Source of the DNA: Methanobrevibacter sp. | Lineage (GTDB): Archaea; Methanobacteriota; Methanobacteria; Methanobacteriales; Methanobacteriaceae | Length of the DNA stretch: 53,432 nt | Reading direction: 5' to 3' | Assembly: GCF_015062935.1 (NCBI RefSeq) | Contig: NZ_SUTM01000018.1 | Span: 1 to 53,432, forward strand | In this document: positions 28,800 to 38,600 of the stretch, in pieces | Numbering within the stretch: the stretch's first letter is position 1 | Layout: each line of letters starts with the position of its first letter | Position numbers and translations under genes: made by a program | The notes under the pieces: generated by a model | Seen by the model: the letters and a program-made list of their open reading frames with translations, nothing else | Databases searched by the model: none | What the model was told of the DNA's origin: nothing

Positions 28800-30164
28800 A
28801 TGTCTGACAAAAAACGATTATTTGGTACTTTTGGTGTGAGAAGAACTGCAAATGACGTTTTAACTCCAGAATTTGCATCAAGACTAGCAGCATGTTACGG
28901 TACACAAATTAAAGGAACTGTTGCTGTTGGCGGAGACCCAAGAACCTCCACGGTCATGTTAAAAGAAGCAGTTAAAGCCGGACTTTTATCAAGCGGTTGT
29001 GACGTAGTGGATTTAGGAATTTTACCAACACCAGGAGTTCAGTATGCAGTACGTAAATATTATGACGGAGGAGTAATGATTACAGCATCACATAACCCTC
29101 CACAATATAACGGACTTAAATTTTTAGACGAATTCGGTATTGGAATTCCTGACGATGTGGATCTTGCAATTGAAAAATTATACTTCGATGAAGAGCCTGA
29201 CAGAGTTCCATTCAACGAAATCGGTCAACTTTACCACAATGACAAGATTATCGAAGAATACGTTGATGAGGCAATCTCCAAAGTGGATGTTGAAGCAATC
29301 CGCAAAGCCAACCTGAAAGTTGTTGTAGACTGCGGATCCGGAGCAGGATGTTATACCGCCCCATACCTAATCAGAAAATTGGGATGTGAAGTCACTACAC
29401 TCAACGCTCAGGCAGACGGATTTTTCCCAGGCCGTGACCCTGAACCTATTGAAGAAAACCTTCAGGAATTAATCAGCGTCGTTAAAGAGCTTGGTGCTGA
29501 TATCGGTCTTGCACACGACGGAGATGCTGACAGAACCATTTGCATTGACGAGAAAGGTAATTTTGTTTTAGGTGATAAGACATTCACACTTGTTGAAAAA
29601 CAGATGCTTAAGGAAAACAATGGAGGAACCATTGTAACCACCGTTGCAACTTCCCAGGCAATTTATGACATTGCAGACGAATATAATGGAAATGTCATAG
29701 CCACCGCTGTTGGAGACTTGCTTGTTGCACGTAAACTCAAGGATGAAGACGGACTCTTTGGTGGAGAGGAAAACGGAGGATTGATTTTCCCTGATTTCGT
29801 TTATGGAAGAGATGCAGTAATGACTGTTGCTAAAATCCTGGAAACAATTGCAAAAGAAGGCAAACCTTTATCCGAACTCGTAGGAGAGCTTCCGGTTTAT
29901 TATGCAAGTAAAATGAAAATCGAATGTCCTGACGATGAAAAAGAATTTGTAATGAAAAGCATAGCCGAAGAAATTCAAAACACCACCGACTTTGAATTGG
30001 ATTTAACTGACGGTGTTAAAATCCTAAAAGAAGACGGCTGGGTAATCATCAGACCATCAGGAACAGAACCTATTTTCAGATGCTTTGCCGAGTCCGACTC
30101 ACAGGAAAAAGCTGACGAAATGACAGACTGGGGAATAGGTTTAATTAAAAAATATAAAAAATAG
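28800..30164 (+). CDS. Phosphoglucosamine mutase-type alpha-phosphohexomutase (copy 1)
   Basis: Family enzymes interconvert hexose 6- and 1-phosphates. The start is the ATG of MSDKKRLFGTFGVRR, after AGGA; an upstream in-frame ATG would add 15 non-homologous residues. The 454 residues contain the phosphoserine loop TASHNPP near 97, the metal loop DGDADRT, the sugar motif GGEENGG and the phosphate-binding RPSGTEP. GEENGG is typical of archaeal GlmM, but PMM/PGM activity cannot be excluded. A second, different family member lies at 39.3-40.6 kb. Confidence 0.85.
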   Translation: MSDKKRLFGTFGVRRTANDVLTPEFASRLAACYGTQIKGTVAVGGDPRTSTVMLKEAVKAGLLSSGCDVVDLGILPTPGVQYAVRKYYDGGVMITASHNPPQYNGLKFLDEFGIGIPDDVDLAIEKLYFDEEPDRVPFNEIGQLYHNDKIIEEYVDEAISKVDVEAIRKANLKVVVDCGSGAGCYTAPYLIRKLGCEVTTLNAQADGFFPGRDPEPIEENLQELISVVKELGADIGLAHDGDADRTICIDEKGNFVLGDKTFTLVEKQMLKENNGGTIVTTVATSQAIYDIADEYNGNVIATAVGDLLVARKLKDEDGLFGGEENGGLIFPDFVYGRDAVMTVAKILETIAKEGKPLSELVGELPVYYASKMKIECPDDEKEFVMKSIAEEIQNTTDFELDLTDGVKILKEDGWVIIRPSGTEPIFRCFAESDSQEKADEMTDWGIGLIKKYKK

Positions 30165-30180
30165 AATCTTGCCCCATTTC

Positions 30181-30219
30181 TAGTTTTAATTATATTGATT
30201 GAAGATATAATTAAAACTA
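30181..30219. terminator. 15-bp inverted repeat between convergent genes
   Basis: TAGTTTTAATTATAT and its exact complement flank a nine-base loop. It lies just after the mutase gene (copy 1) and before the ASCH-TPR gene end, and could terminate or stabilise both transcripts. Confidence 0.5.
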
Positions 30220-30297
30220 ACTTTAACTTTAAAACCATCATTAAAATAATAGCTATTTTTAAAATAAAAAAAGTTGATTTTTAAATAAATGAAAATA

Positions 30298-30316
30298 TCA
30301 TGTAGCATCTACATGA
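30298..30316 (-). terminator. Hairpin after the ASCH-TPR gene
   Basis: TCATGTAG, loop CAT and CTACATGA form an 8-bp stem seven bases beyond the ASCH-TPR stop codon. AT-rich sequence with T-runs follows on the minus strand. Confidence 0.5.
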
Positions 30317-30322
30317 ACTTGG

Positions 30323-31459
30323 CTAAAAGTTTTCCAAACATTCTTCTTTTAGGAAAAATGCATCCTCATTGTCAGGGTTTCTAAGCAATACCTTGTTGAA
30401 ACTGTCAACAGCCTCTTCGAATTTTCCAAGTTCCATCAGAACGACACCCTTGTTTAACAAAAAGTCAATATTATGTTTTTCCAAAGATATTGCCTTGTTA
30501 AAGCACTCCAATGCCTCATCAAATTTACCCAAATCAATGTACGCATTGCCCATTCTATTTATTGCGCTTGCATCCATGTCGGCATCATCCAAACACACTT
30601 CAACAGCCTTATCAAATGACTGGATAGCTTCTTCCAATTTGCCCATGTCAGTTAACAGATTCCCCCTTGCGTTCCACACTTCAGGATTTTCACCGTCAAT
30701 GACTATGAGCTTGTCATAAACTCTTAATGCCGCATCATATCTTCCAAGCATTTCTAAAATAAATCCTCTCCAGTACAATACAATCGGACTGCTTGGACGG
30801 TAGTTGTATGCGATTGTGCTTGCTTTATATGCCTCTTCAATTCTTCCGTCGTTTAAAAGAGCAATAGCTTTATTGTTTAGAATGTATTCGTTGTCAGGTT
30901 CGATTGCCAGAGCCTTGTCATAGCATTCAATAGCTTCATCGAACTTGCCTAACCTGGAGAGATTATCCCCCTGCTTGTTTAGAAGATAAACATCATCAGG
31001 GTCAAGGCGAAGTGCCGCTTCATAGCACATTGTGGATTTGTCGAATTTACCGCTGTCGAAAAGAATGTCGGCCCTTTTGGTAATCATTGCCTTTTCATCA
31101 ATCTTATCGCCTTTCCACTCATTGATGTTGAGTTTTTCAAAATAAATAATTTGGAATTCGTCATCATCGTTGATTTGACCGCCGTACATCTTTTTGAATT
31201 CCCTAAGCATATCATAAGAGTCTTCAAAACCTTCCTTTCTGGCCAGTTCATCATTATCCTTGATGTCTTTAAAGGAAATATTTTCGACGCTTGTTACCAA
31301 TGCTTCAAAAATCTTCATTTTTTCCTTTGAAACCAAATTCCAATAACAATAAAGTCTGTCTCCTACCTTAAGCGGAGTTTTCCATGCTTTACGTATTGTT
31401 CTGGTTTTTTTACCAGTGATTACATCAATATCATTACTTGAAAATGATAAAATAGGCAC
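30323..31459 (-). CDS. ASCH-domain protein fused to TPR repeats
   Basis: The first 112 or so residues form an ASCH domain (SFSSNDIDVITGKKTRTIRK, KVGDRLYCYWN, then a YFEKL strand), a fold related to PUA that binds RNA or nucleotides. Residues from about 125 to 378 form roughly seven TPR repeats (patterns such as GKFDEALECFNKAISLE), a protein-binding superhelix. Together it looks like an RNA-linked scaffold; no partner is known. Start is a GTG with GGAGGAG upstream. It is the last gene of a run from the GlmU-like gene, 18 bases after nrdG. Confidence 0.75.
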   Translation of the reverse strand: MPILSFSSNDIDVITGKKTRTIRKAWKTPLKVGDRLYCYWNLVSKEKMKIFEALVTSVENISFKDIKDNDELARKEGFEDSYDMLREFKKMYGGQINDDDEFQIIYFEKLNINEWKGDKIDEKAMITKRADILFDSGKFDKSTMCYEAALRLDPDDVYLLNKQGDNLSRLGKFDEAIECYDKALAIEPDNEYILNNKAIALLNDGRIEEAYKASTIAYNYRPSSPIVLYWRGFILEMLGRYDAALRVYDKLIVIDGENPEVWNARGNLLTDMGKLEEAIQSFDKAVEVCLDDADMDASAINRMGNAYIDLGKFDEALECFNKAISLEKHNIDFLLNKGVVLMELGKFEEAVDSFNKVLLRNPDNEDAFFLKEECLENF

Positions 31460-31477
31460 TTCAACTCCTCCTTAAAT

Positions 31478-32188
31478 TTATTCAATAACCTGTTCACCGA
31501 ATTCCCCGGATTTAACTTTAACCTGGCCCTTGAAGTAGGGCTTAATCTCACGTGCTAAGTCGGCTAAATCATGCGGATTTGGAACTTCAACTTTTTCCAA
31601 AGCAGGATCTAACACATTCCTATTTCTAAATTGCTGTATAGTATAGATATCTGCTTCAATATCATCAACAAGATTGATAATATCTTTTTTTGTGTGTAAT
31701 GTTGGAACATATGTAGTTCTGGCTTCCAGATAAACTCCATCATATTCATTGATAAGTTCCATTGATTTTTTGACTTGAAAACCAACGTTTGAACCTGTTA
31801 TTTTTCGGTATTTTGAAAATGTAGTTTTAACGTCAAGTGAAACGAAATCCAGGAGATTTAAATCAAGCAACTGTTTAAGTTTGTCCGGATATATTCCACT
31901 TGTATCCAATTTAGTTTTAAGACCAATTTCGCGAACGTAAGTAAATATTTCTATCAATGCATCAATCTGCATTAACGGTTCCCCACCTGATATTACCACA
32001 GCATCCAAAAAGTCCTTTGATGAGTCTATTTCATGTTTGATTTCTTCAAAGGATTTTTCTGTGGAATCCTCAAGAAGTTCCACATTATGACAATATCTGC
32101 AAGTTAAAGGGCATCCGGACATGAAAATAACCAAAGACATATTTCCATGAAATTCAACAGATGATATTACTGATCCACCTACATACAT
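31478..32188 (-). CDS. nrdG: Anaerobic ribonucleotide reductase activating protein (NrdG-type radical SAM)
   Basis: NrdG uses a [4Fe-4S] cluster and SAM to make the glycyl radical of NrdD. The cluster motif is C26xxxC30xxC33 in SGCPLTCRYCHN, followed by SGGEPLMQ. At 236 residues it has the longer archaeal form. No nrdD is in the window, so activity on another glycyl-radical partner cannot be excluded. The ATG overlaps the hisC stop in TAATG, so translation is coupled. Confidence 0.85.
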   Translation of the reverse strand: MYVGGSVISSVEFHGNMSLVIFMSGCPLTCRYCHNVELLEDSTEKSFEEIKHEIDSSKDFLDAVVISGGEPLMQIDALIEIFTYVREIGLKTKLDTSGIYPDKLKQLLDLNLLDFVSLDVKTTFSKYRKITGSNVGFQVKKSMELINEYDGVYLEARTTYVPTLHTKKDIINLVDDIEADIYTIQQFRNRNVLDPALEKVEVPNPHDLADLAREIKPYFKGQVKVKSGEFGEQVIE

Positions 32189-33288
32189 TAGTTTAAAACC
32201 TCTTTAATAATTTCTATAAACTTCTTATCCTCTTCCAGAGTACAAATACTTATTCTAATCCAGTATTCATCAAGACCTTTAAATGAAGTGCAGTCCCTTA
32301 CTATTATTCCTTTTTTCATAAGCTCCCTTGCCAGTTCTGCTGCTGTAAAACCAGTGTCCTTTATTCCAATCAGCATGAAGTTGGACTTGGATGGGAAAAC
32401 ATTCAAAGAGTCTATTTTTGACAATTCTTCATACAGATATTCTCTTGACTCAATTCCCTTTTCTATGGATTCCTTAATGTAATCCTTGTCCCTGAATGTA
32501 TTGAGGGCAGCTACAAAAGACAATCGGGTAAGAGAGAATACCGGTTTAATCCTATGCATATATTCTATAATCTGCTCGCAGGCAAGGCCGTAACCGATTC
32601 TCATTCCTGCAAGACCCAGTACTTTGGACATTGTACGGATAATGAATATATTGTCAAATTCATTGATTAAATCTTTATTAGTTACCTCTGAATATTCGAA
32701 ATAAGCTTCATCTATAACAATCAGTATTTCAGGATTTTTAGATGCAATATCTGATAAGGTTTCCTTATTTATCAGTGTTCCTGTAGGATTGTTAGGGCTG
32801 CATAGGAAAATCATTTTGGTTTTTGGAGTGATTGAATCGAAAATTGAATCCACATCCAACTCGTTCTTATCCAAATCCCATTTTGCATATACCGGACGGG
32901 CACCGTATTGCTGGAGCAGATATTCATAGTACATATATGACGGTAAAGGAACTATAAATTCATCTCCTTCATCTATGAATGTTTTTGCAAGCACGTCAAT
33001 GATTTCATCTGCACCGTCTCCTCCAACGATGACCTGATTGTCTTCAACGCCGGAATATTGTGCCATTTCATGAACCAGCTCTTTCAGCTGAGATTCAGGA
33101 TATCTGTTTATGGATTTGATTTCATGCCTGATAGCTTCCATGGCTTTTGGAGATGGACCCCAAGGATTTTCATTGGAACCCAATTTAATAATTTCATCTT
33201 TATTCAATCCGAATTCCTCGGCAATCTCGCCCTGAGACCTTCCGGGAACATATGAATCCATTTCGTCTACAATCTTTCTTGCCTTCAT
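32188..33288 (-). CDS. hisC: Histidinol-phosphate aminotransferase
   Basis: This PLP enzyme of fold type I transfers the amino group to imidazole acetol phosphate in histidine synthesis. The 366 residues have [11 protein letters not shown] near 36, CSPNNPTG near 164, DEAYFEY and the PLP lysine in [16 protein letters not shown] near 220. Sequence and length fit HisC; related aromatic aminotransferases are an alternative. It lies two bases downstream of the carbonic anhydrase gene and one base overlaps nrdG. No other his gene is present. Confidence 0.9.
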   Translation of the reverse strand: MKARKIVDEMDSYVPGRSQGEIAEEFGLNKDEIIKLGSNENPWGPSPKAMEAIRHEIKSINRYPESQLKELVHEMAQYSGVEDNQVIVGGDGADEIIDVLAKTFIDEGDEFIVPLPSYMYYEYLLQQYGARPVYAKWDLDKNELDVDSIFDSITPKTKMIFLCSPNNPTGTLINKETLSDIASKNPEILIVIDEAYFEYSEVTNKDLINEFDNIFIIRTMSKVLGLAGMRIGYGLACEQIIEYMHRIKPVFSLTRLSFVAALNTFRDKDYIKESIEKGIESREYLYEELSKIDSLNVFPSKSNFMLIGIKDTGFTAAELARELMKKGIIVRDCTSFKGLDEYWIRISICTLEEDKKFIEIIKEVLN

Positions 33289-33290
33289 TA

Positions 33291-33773
33291 TTAATCTTCC
33301 TTATACTGTTTGGAAAGTTTTACATAATTGTCTGCATTATCCTGAATGTGCTGTATCTGTTCAGGACTGAGCTGCTTAACTGCTTTGCCTGGAACTCCCA
33401 GAATCAAACTTCCTTCAGGAAATTCCTTACCTTCACTTACAACAGCTCCTGCACCAACAATAGAATTCTTTGAAATGTGTGCACCGTTTAGGACAGTGGC
33501 GTTCATTCCGATTAGAACATTGTCATCCAATGTGCAACCGTGAACAACTGCGCCATGACCAACGGAAACGTTGTCTCCGATAACTACAGGAAAACCTTTT
33601 GTGCAGTGAACTACACAGTTATCCTGAACATTTGAATTGTTGCCTATGGTTATGGAATCAGTATCGCCTCTTAAAACGGCTCCATGCCAGATTGATACGT
33701 CTTCTCCCAATTCAACATTTCCTATTACTTGTGCACCTGGGCATATTACAATAGAGTCTTTTTTATTTTCCAT
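33291..33773 (-). CDS. Gamma carbonic anhydrase family protein
   Basis: The 160-residue protein is a left-handed beta-helix of hexapeptide repeats ([20 protein letters not shown]). The zinc/iron ligands are His56 (VVHCTKG), His73 and His78 (GHGAVVHGC), with Arg35 and Asp37 in LRGD. These match the trimer-interface active site of gamma carbonic anhydrases, which hydrate CO2. Some family members are inactive or act as transferases. It lies between the GlmU-like gene and hisC with 12- and 2-base gaps. Confidence 0.88.
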   Translation of the reverse strand: MENKKDSIVICPGAQVIGNVELGEDVSIWHGAVLRGDTDSITIGNNSNVQDNCVVHCTKGFPVVIGDNVSVGHGAVVHGCTLDDNVLIGMNATVLNGAHISKNSIVGAGAVVSEGKEFPEGSLILGVPGKAVKQLSPEQIQHIQDNADNYVKLSKQYKED

Positions 33774-33785
33774 AATATCGCCAAT

Positions 33786-35072
33786 TTATTCTTCTTTTTT
33801 CTTATTTTTGTCTTGAATGATATGATTTTGTTTTACCAATACTCTTGTATCGGAGGGTACATCATCATAAAGCAAAACCCCTGAACCGATAGTGGCGTTG
33901 TGGCCTACTTTTACACCCGGTGAAAAACTGGAGTTGATTCCGGTTTTTACGGAATCTCCAATAATGGATCCGAGCTTACGCCTTCCGCTGTCTATCATCT
34001 TATTTTTAATTTTGGTTTTAACTGAGCGATTGTCAAATCTCAAGTTTGCAATGTTGGTTCCTGCAGCTATGTTACAGTTGGAACCGATTACTGAATCTCC
34101 AACGTAACTCAAGTGACTGACGTTTGTATTTTCCATAACAATGGAATTTTTGATTTCAACCGCATTTCCAACATGTACATTATCACCAAAGTAAGAATTA
34201 CCTCTAATATATGAATTAGGACCTATGTCACAGTCTTTTCCTATGTAAACATTTCCTTCAATGTAAACTCCTGCACGGATTATGCTTCCCTCATCCAGAA
34301 AGACTTCACCATGGATATGAGCTCCGTCCTCGATAGTTCCTTTTATTTCAGTGGTTAACTGACCAATTAGCTCTTCATTAACTTCAATCAGTTCCCATGG
34401 ACGACCGACATCAATCCAATCCTTGTTTGTTTTGTGTCCTATTACCTTTTTGCCGTCTTCAATCTGGAGAGACACTGAATCTGTGATTTCATATTCACCC
34501 CTCTCTGAGAGTTCTGTTTTGGCAATTTTTGAGAAGATATCCTTATTGAAAATGTAAATACCCGCATTTACAAGATTGCTTGGTGCTTCCTCTTTTTTAG
34601 GTTTCTCTACAATGTTTTTAATGTTTCCATCTTCGATTTCAACGACACCGAATGCAGAAGGATCCTCCACTTCTGTCAATACCATCAGGGTGTCAGGATT
34701 CATGTAATTAAATTTTTTGATGATTTCGTTGATGATTTCATTGTCTAAGATAATATCTCCGTTTAAAACAATCAGACTGTCTTCGATGAAGTCTTCACCA
34801 TAAGAAATAGCATTTGCAGTACCTAAGAAATCTTTTTGTGTCTTGTAAGTGATATTTACACCAAATTCACTGCCGTCACCGAAGTAATCCCTTACCATCT
34901 CTTCTTTGTAACGGACTATCAATAATATATCTTTAATTCCATTATCTCTCAATGATTCGATATTGTATTGAATAATAGGTTTTCCGGCAACAGGCAACAT
35001 GGTTTTAGGCTTTGTTAGTGTTAAAGGCCTCATTCTAGAACCTTCGCCTGCACTTAATATAATCGCTTTCAC
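33786..35072 (-). CDS. glmU: GlmU-like bifunctional sugar-1-phosphate nucleotidyltransferase/acetyltransferase
   Basis: The enzyme would acetylate glucosamine-1-phosphate and join it to UTP, giving UDP-GlcNAc. Some archaeal relatives make dTDP-glucose. The 428 residues have an N-terminal nucleotidyltransferase (about 1-235) with SAGEGSRMRPLTLTKPKTML and VNAGIYIF. A C-terminal left-handed beta-helix (about 245-415) has many hexapeptide repeats. Start is GTG (35070-35072), with GGGGAT six bases before. It heads the five-gene run that ends with the ASCH-TPR protein. Confidence 0.85.
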   Translation of the reverse strand: MKAIILSAGEGSRMRPLTLTKPKTMLPVAGKPIIQYNIESLRDNGIKDILLIVRYKEEMVRDYFGDGSEFGVNITYKTQKDFLGTANAISYGEDFIEDSLIVLNGDIILDNEIINEIIKKFNYMNPDTLMVLTEVEDPSAFGVVEIEDGNIKNIVEKPKKEEAPSNLVNAGIYIFNKDIFSKIAKTELSERGEYEITDSVSLQIEDGKKVIGHKTNKDWIDVGRPWELIEVNEELIGQLTTEIKGTIEDGAHIHGEVFLDEGSIIRAGVYIEGNVYIGKDCDIGPNSYIRGNSYFGDNVHVGNAVEIKNSIVMENTNVSHLSYVGDSVIGSNCNIAAGTNIANLRFDNRSVKTKIKNKMIDSGRRKLGSIIGDSVKTGINSSFSPGVKVGHNATIGSGVLLYDDVPSDTRVLVKQNHIIQDKNKKKEE

Positions 35073-35230
35073 TTTTCTATCCCCATAAAAATTATATAAT
35101 AATATTATATGTTTAATTCTTTACCTATAAATTAATTTCTCTAAATCAAATAACTAATTTTAAATAATAGTTGCAATATAGTAAAACTATATTAGCCATG
35201 CTAATAGCAAAACACAAAGGAGATAATAAA

Positions 35231-35398
35231 ATGACTATATATGTTTGTTTACATTGCGAATACAGATTCGATTCAGAAAAAGGAGACCCTGCATACAACA
35301 TTCCTGCTGGAGCAACTCCTGCAGACATGCCAGATGACTGGGTTTGCCCAGAATGTGCTGCTTTAGGTATTGAAGCATTCATTGCAGAAGAAGAATAA
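35231..35398 (+). CDS. Rubredoxin
   Basis: The 55-residue electron carrier has the Fe(Cys)4 ligands C6-xx-C9 and C39-xx-C42 and a rubredoxin core with GDPAYNIPAGATPADMPDDWVCP. The usual Gly after each CxxC is replaced by Glu (CLHCEY) and Ala (CPECAA), and the tail is acidic. The start is the ATG after GGAGATAATAA; an upstream in-frame ATG would add 20 residues. In methanogens rubredoxin often serves oxidative-stress enzymes, none of which is nearby. Confidence 0.92.
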   Translation: MTIYVCLHCEYRFDSEKGDPAYNIPAGATPADMPDDWVCPECAALGIEAFIAEEE

Positions 35399-35411
35399 AT
35401 ACTCTTCTTCT
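35386..35411 (+). terminator. Hairpin with the rubredoxin stop codon in its loop
   Basis: AGAAGAAGA and TCTTCTTCT form a perfect 9-bp stem; the loop holds the stop (35396-35398). TATTTTTAATTTTTT follows at once. Confidence 0.7.
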
Positions 35412-35641
35412 ATTTTTAATTTTTTACACCACCGAAACCATGCCTCGATTGACAACATTTTAACATTTATGTATTTTTCATCAATTTTTTTAATTTAACA
35501 ATTTACTTTTTATTTACACTCTGACAATTTCAATCATAAATTGAATATTATTAAAAATTATACTATTAAATTAAATGAAACATCTAATTTTTTATATTAT
35601 AATATACAAAAATAATTTCATCAACAAAGATGGAGATTATT

Positions 35642-38600
35642 ATGAAATTTTATAAAAAAAGTTTAATCATTCTATTTTTATTGATAATTACCATGGGAGT
35701 TGTCTGTGCAGAGGACATCAACGATACAGCACAGGACACTCTTGAAATAGATGACTCCCCGATTGTTCTTACCAATTCAACATCCCAAACATATGATGAT
35801 CTCTCAGAATTGGTTGACAAGTCAGGTGATTCAATAACACTAGAAAGCGATTACAAATATAATCAAGGAACTGATAAGGTTAAAAACATCGAACTTTATA
35901 AAAAAACCTTAACCATTGACGGCAATAACCATGCCATTGATGGAGATGGAAAAACAATCTTTCTCAAAATAGAAAAAAGTGACGTGACTTTAAAAAATAT
36001 GGTTTTGAGAAACTTCAATGATGCCTCAATCATAGTTATAGGCAGCAAACTGACAACATTCAACGTAACTTTTGAAAACATTACTGGATTGGACTACGGT
36101 GCTGCAATATACTGTTCAGACGACAGTACCCTTACAAGTACCAATGACAGATTCGTAGAAACCTACGCTCCAAATGCAGGTTCTGCTATTTTCGGATCAG
36201 AGTCCAAAATCAACATAAACAACGGAACTTTTGAAAACAAAAATCCGATTAACTGGAGTCTGATTTATGGAGATGGCTGTGAAATAAACGTTTATGAAAC
36301 CACATTTGCAAATTTAAACTCAAAATATGCAACTGCAATTTACAACACATTCAATACCACCATCAAAAAGTCAAAATTCATAAATTTACATGCAAATGCA
36401 ACTGCAGGAGCTGTTGCCGTTAAAAGTAAAAATGATCAGGGTTTGACCTACTTAACAGTAATTGACAGTGAGTTCATAAATGTCAGCGCCGCCAAAAATG
36501 GAGGTGCAATATTTACAGACTTCAATGGAAACGGACTCAAAACATATGAAGGACTTTTAAGCATTGTTAACTCCACATTCACCCAGTGCAGCGCTGATTT
36601 TGGAGGAGCAATTCTCCACTTAGCAAAAGCAGTTGAATTAATTAACTCTACTTTCACACAAAACAGGGCAAATGAAGCAGGTGGAGCATTATACAGTTCA
36701 AATGCATATGTCCTCTTCAATGCAACCACATTTAAAGAAAATGAAGTTGACACCATCAACGGACTTGGTGGAGCAGCATATATTGACGCTGGAGTAATGG
36801 TCATCGACAAATCTTCATTTGAAAACAATGCTGCAGGCAAAGGTGGAGGAATTTACACATTTTCTACAGGACATACAATTGTCAATTCCACATTTGCAAA
36901 CAACGGAGAAGACATACACACCAGCTATGAGGACAATGGTTCTACAATAACAGACTGCGGAGAGTTAAACTCCATCCTCGATAACAGAAACTCCAGCATT
37001 ACAGTAAGATACAATGGAGAACCAATCATATTGAATCCGCAAACAATAAAAGGATCAGCCAGTGATTCCTACTTCAATTTAAGAGATCAGGGATTAGTAA
37101 CTTCAGTTAAAAATCAAGGTTTCATGGGTGCATGCTGGGCATTCGGTGCAGCAGGAGCATTTGAATCTGCATTTTTAATTGCAACCGGAAAAACAATCGA
37201 TATTTCAGAAAATAATATTCAGGACTTAGGTTTAATCTATTCACCTTACGGAGTGGCCACCAATTTGGAAGGTGGAAACTATCTTACTTCAACATCCTAT
37301 TTCGTAAGCTGGCTCGGTGCAATAAACACTGAAGACGACAGCTACGATGAACTTGGTAAAATCTCAGCAGTAAACTACAGTCCAAATGCATACCGTGCTG
37401 TGGAAGCTATTTTTGTAGATATTAAAGATAAAGCTGCAGTTAAACAAGCCTTAACCAAATACGGTGCAATGAACCTGCATGTATATGGTGCAAATTCAAA
37501 CGACAAATCATATAACCCTAAAACATATGGCGTATATAACTCCAAATATGGCGGAAACCATTATGTCACACTGGTCGGATGGGACGACAAATATTCAAAA
37601 AATAATTTCGCAACACCTGCCCCTGGCAACGGAGCCTGGATTTGTAAAAACAGCTGGGGAACCGATTGGGGAGACGGAGGATATTTCTACATTTCCTATT
37701 ATGACAAATCCCTGGCAGCACCTGCAGTGGGATTCATATTTGAAAATGTAAATTACTATGAAAAACTTTACCAAAACGAATTGAGCGGATGCTACGGATT
37801 CAATCCAAGCTATGACACCTACGGACAGGTATTTACAAGTGAAGATGGAGACATCATTGCCGCAGTCGGAACATACTTCCAAAAGGCAAAAACTCCATAC
37901 AATATAACCATTTATGTGGATGATAACGAATGCTACAGCCAGGAAGGTGTTTCAAAACATGCAGGATACGAATGCATCCCACTAGACAGTTATATTGCTG
38001 TAGATGAAAATTCCAACTTTGAAATCAGAATACAGTCCAGTTCAGTACCTATGACCAAATATAGCAGAATGCCTACAACTGAAGGTAAAAATTATGTAAT
38101 AGACATTGCCGGTGAATTCATTGACGTCGCAAAAGATAACTTAATAGCACCTGTTAAAGCATACACCTTCAAAAACCCTCAAATCAGTAAAAACATCGTG
38201 AAATATTACTCTACAAACGAAACAATATTTACCGTGAATAATGTTTACGAGACTGACTTCCTGCCTATCTCATTTGATGACAAGAATATGACAATGACTA
38301 TTACAAACGGCAGCGGAAGTATTTCCCTAGGTGTTTTAGAGTCAGGAGCAAATCCTGTAATTATCACATATAAAAACCAAACCTTTGCAAGCATAATCTA
38401 TATCAAACCGACCATAGACTGTGAAGGTACATATGAAGTAACCGTGGCATACAACACCAAACTGACATTAGAAAATGTCAAGTTCTTAGACAGCGAGGGA
38501 AATCCTCTTGAAAATTTAACTGTTACAGTCAAATTCGACAACAAAACAGTATCCGATACCGTGACTGGTGTAAACGGATCCATGCCAATCATAGTAACAG

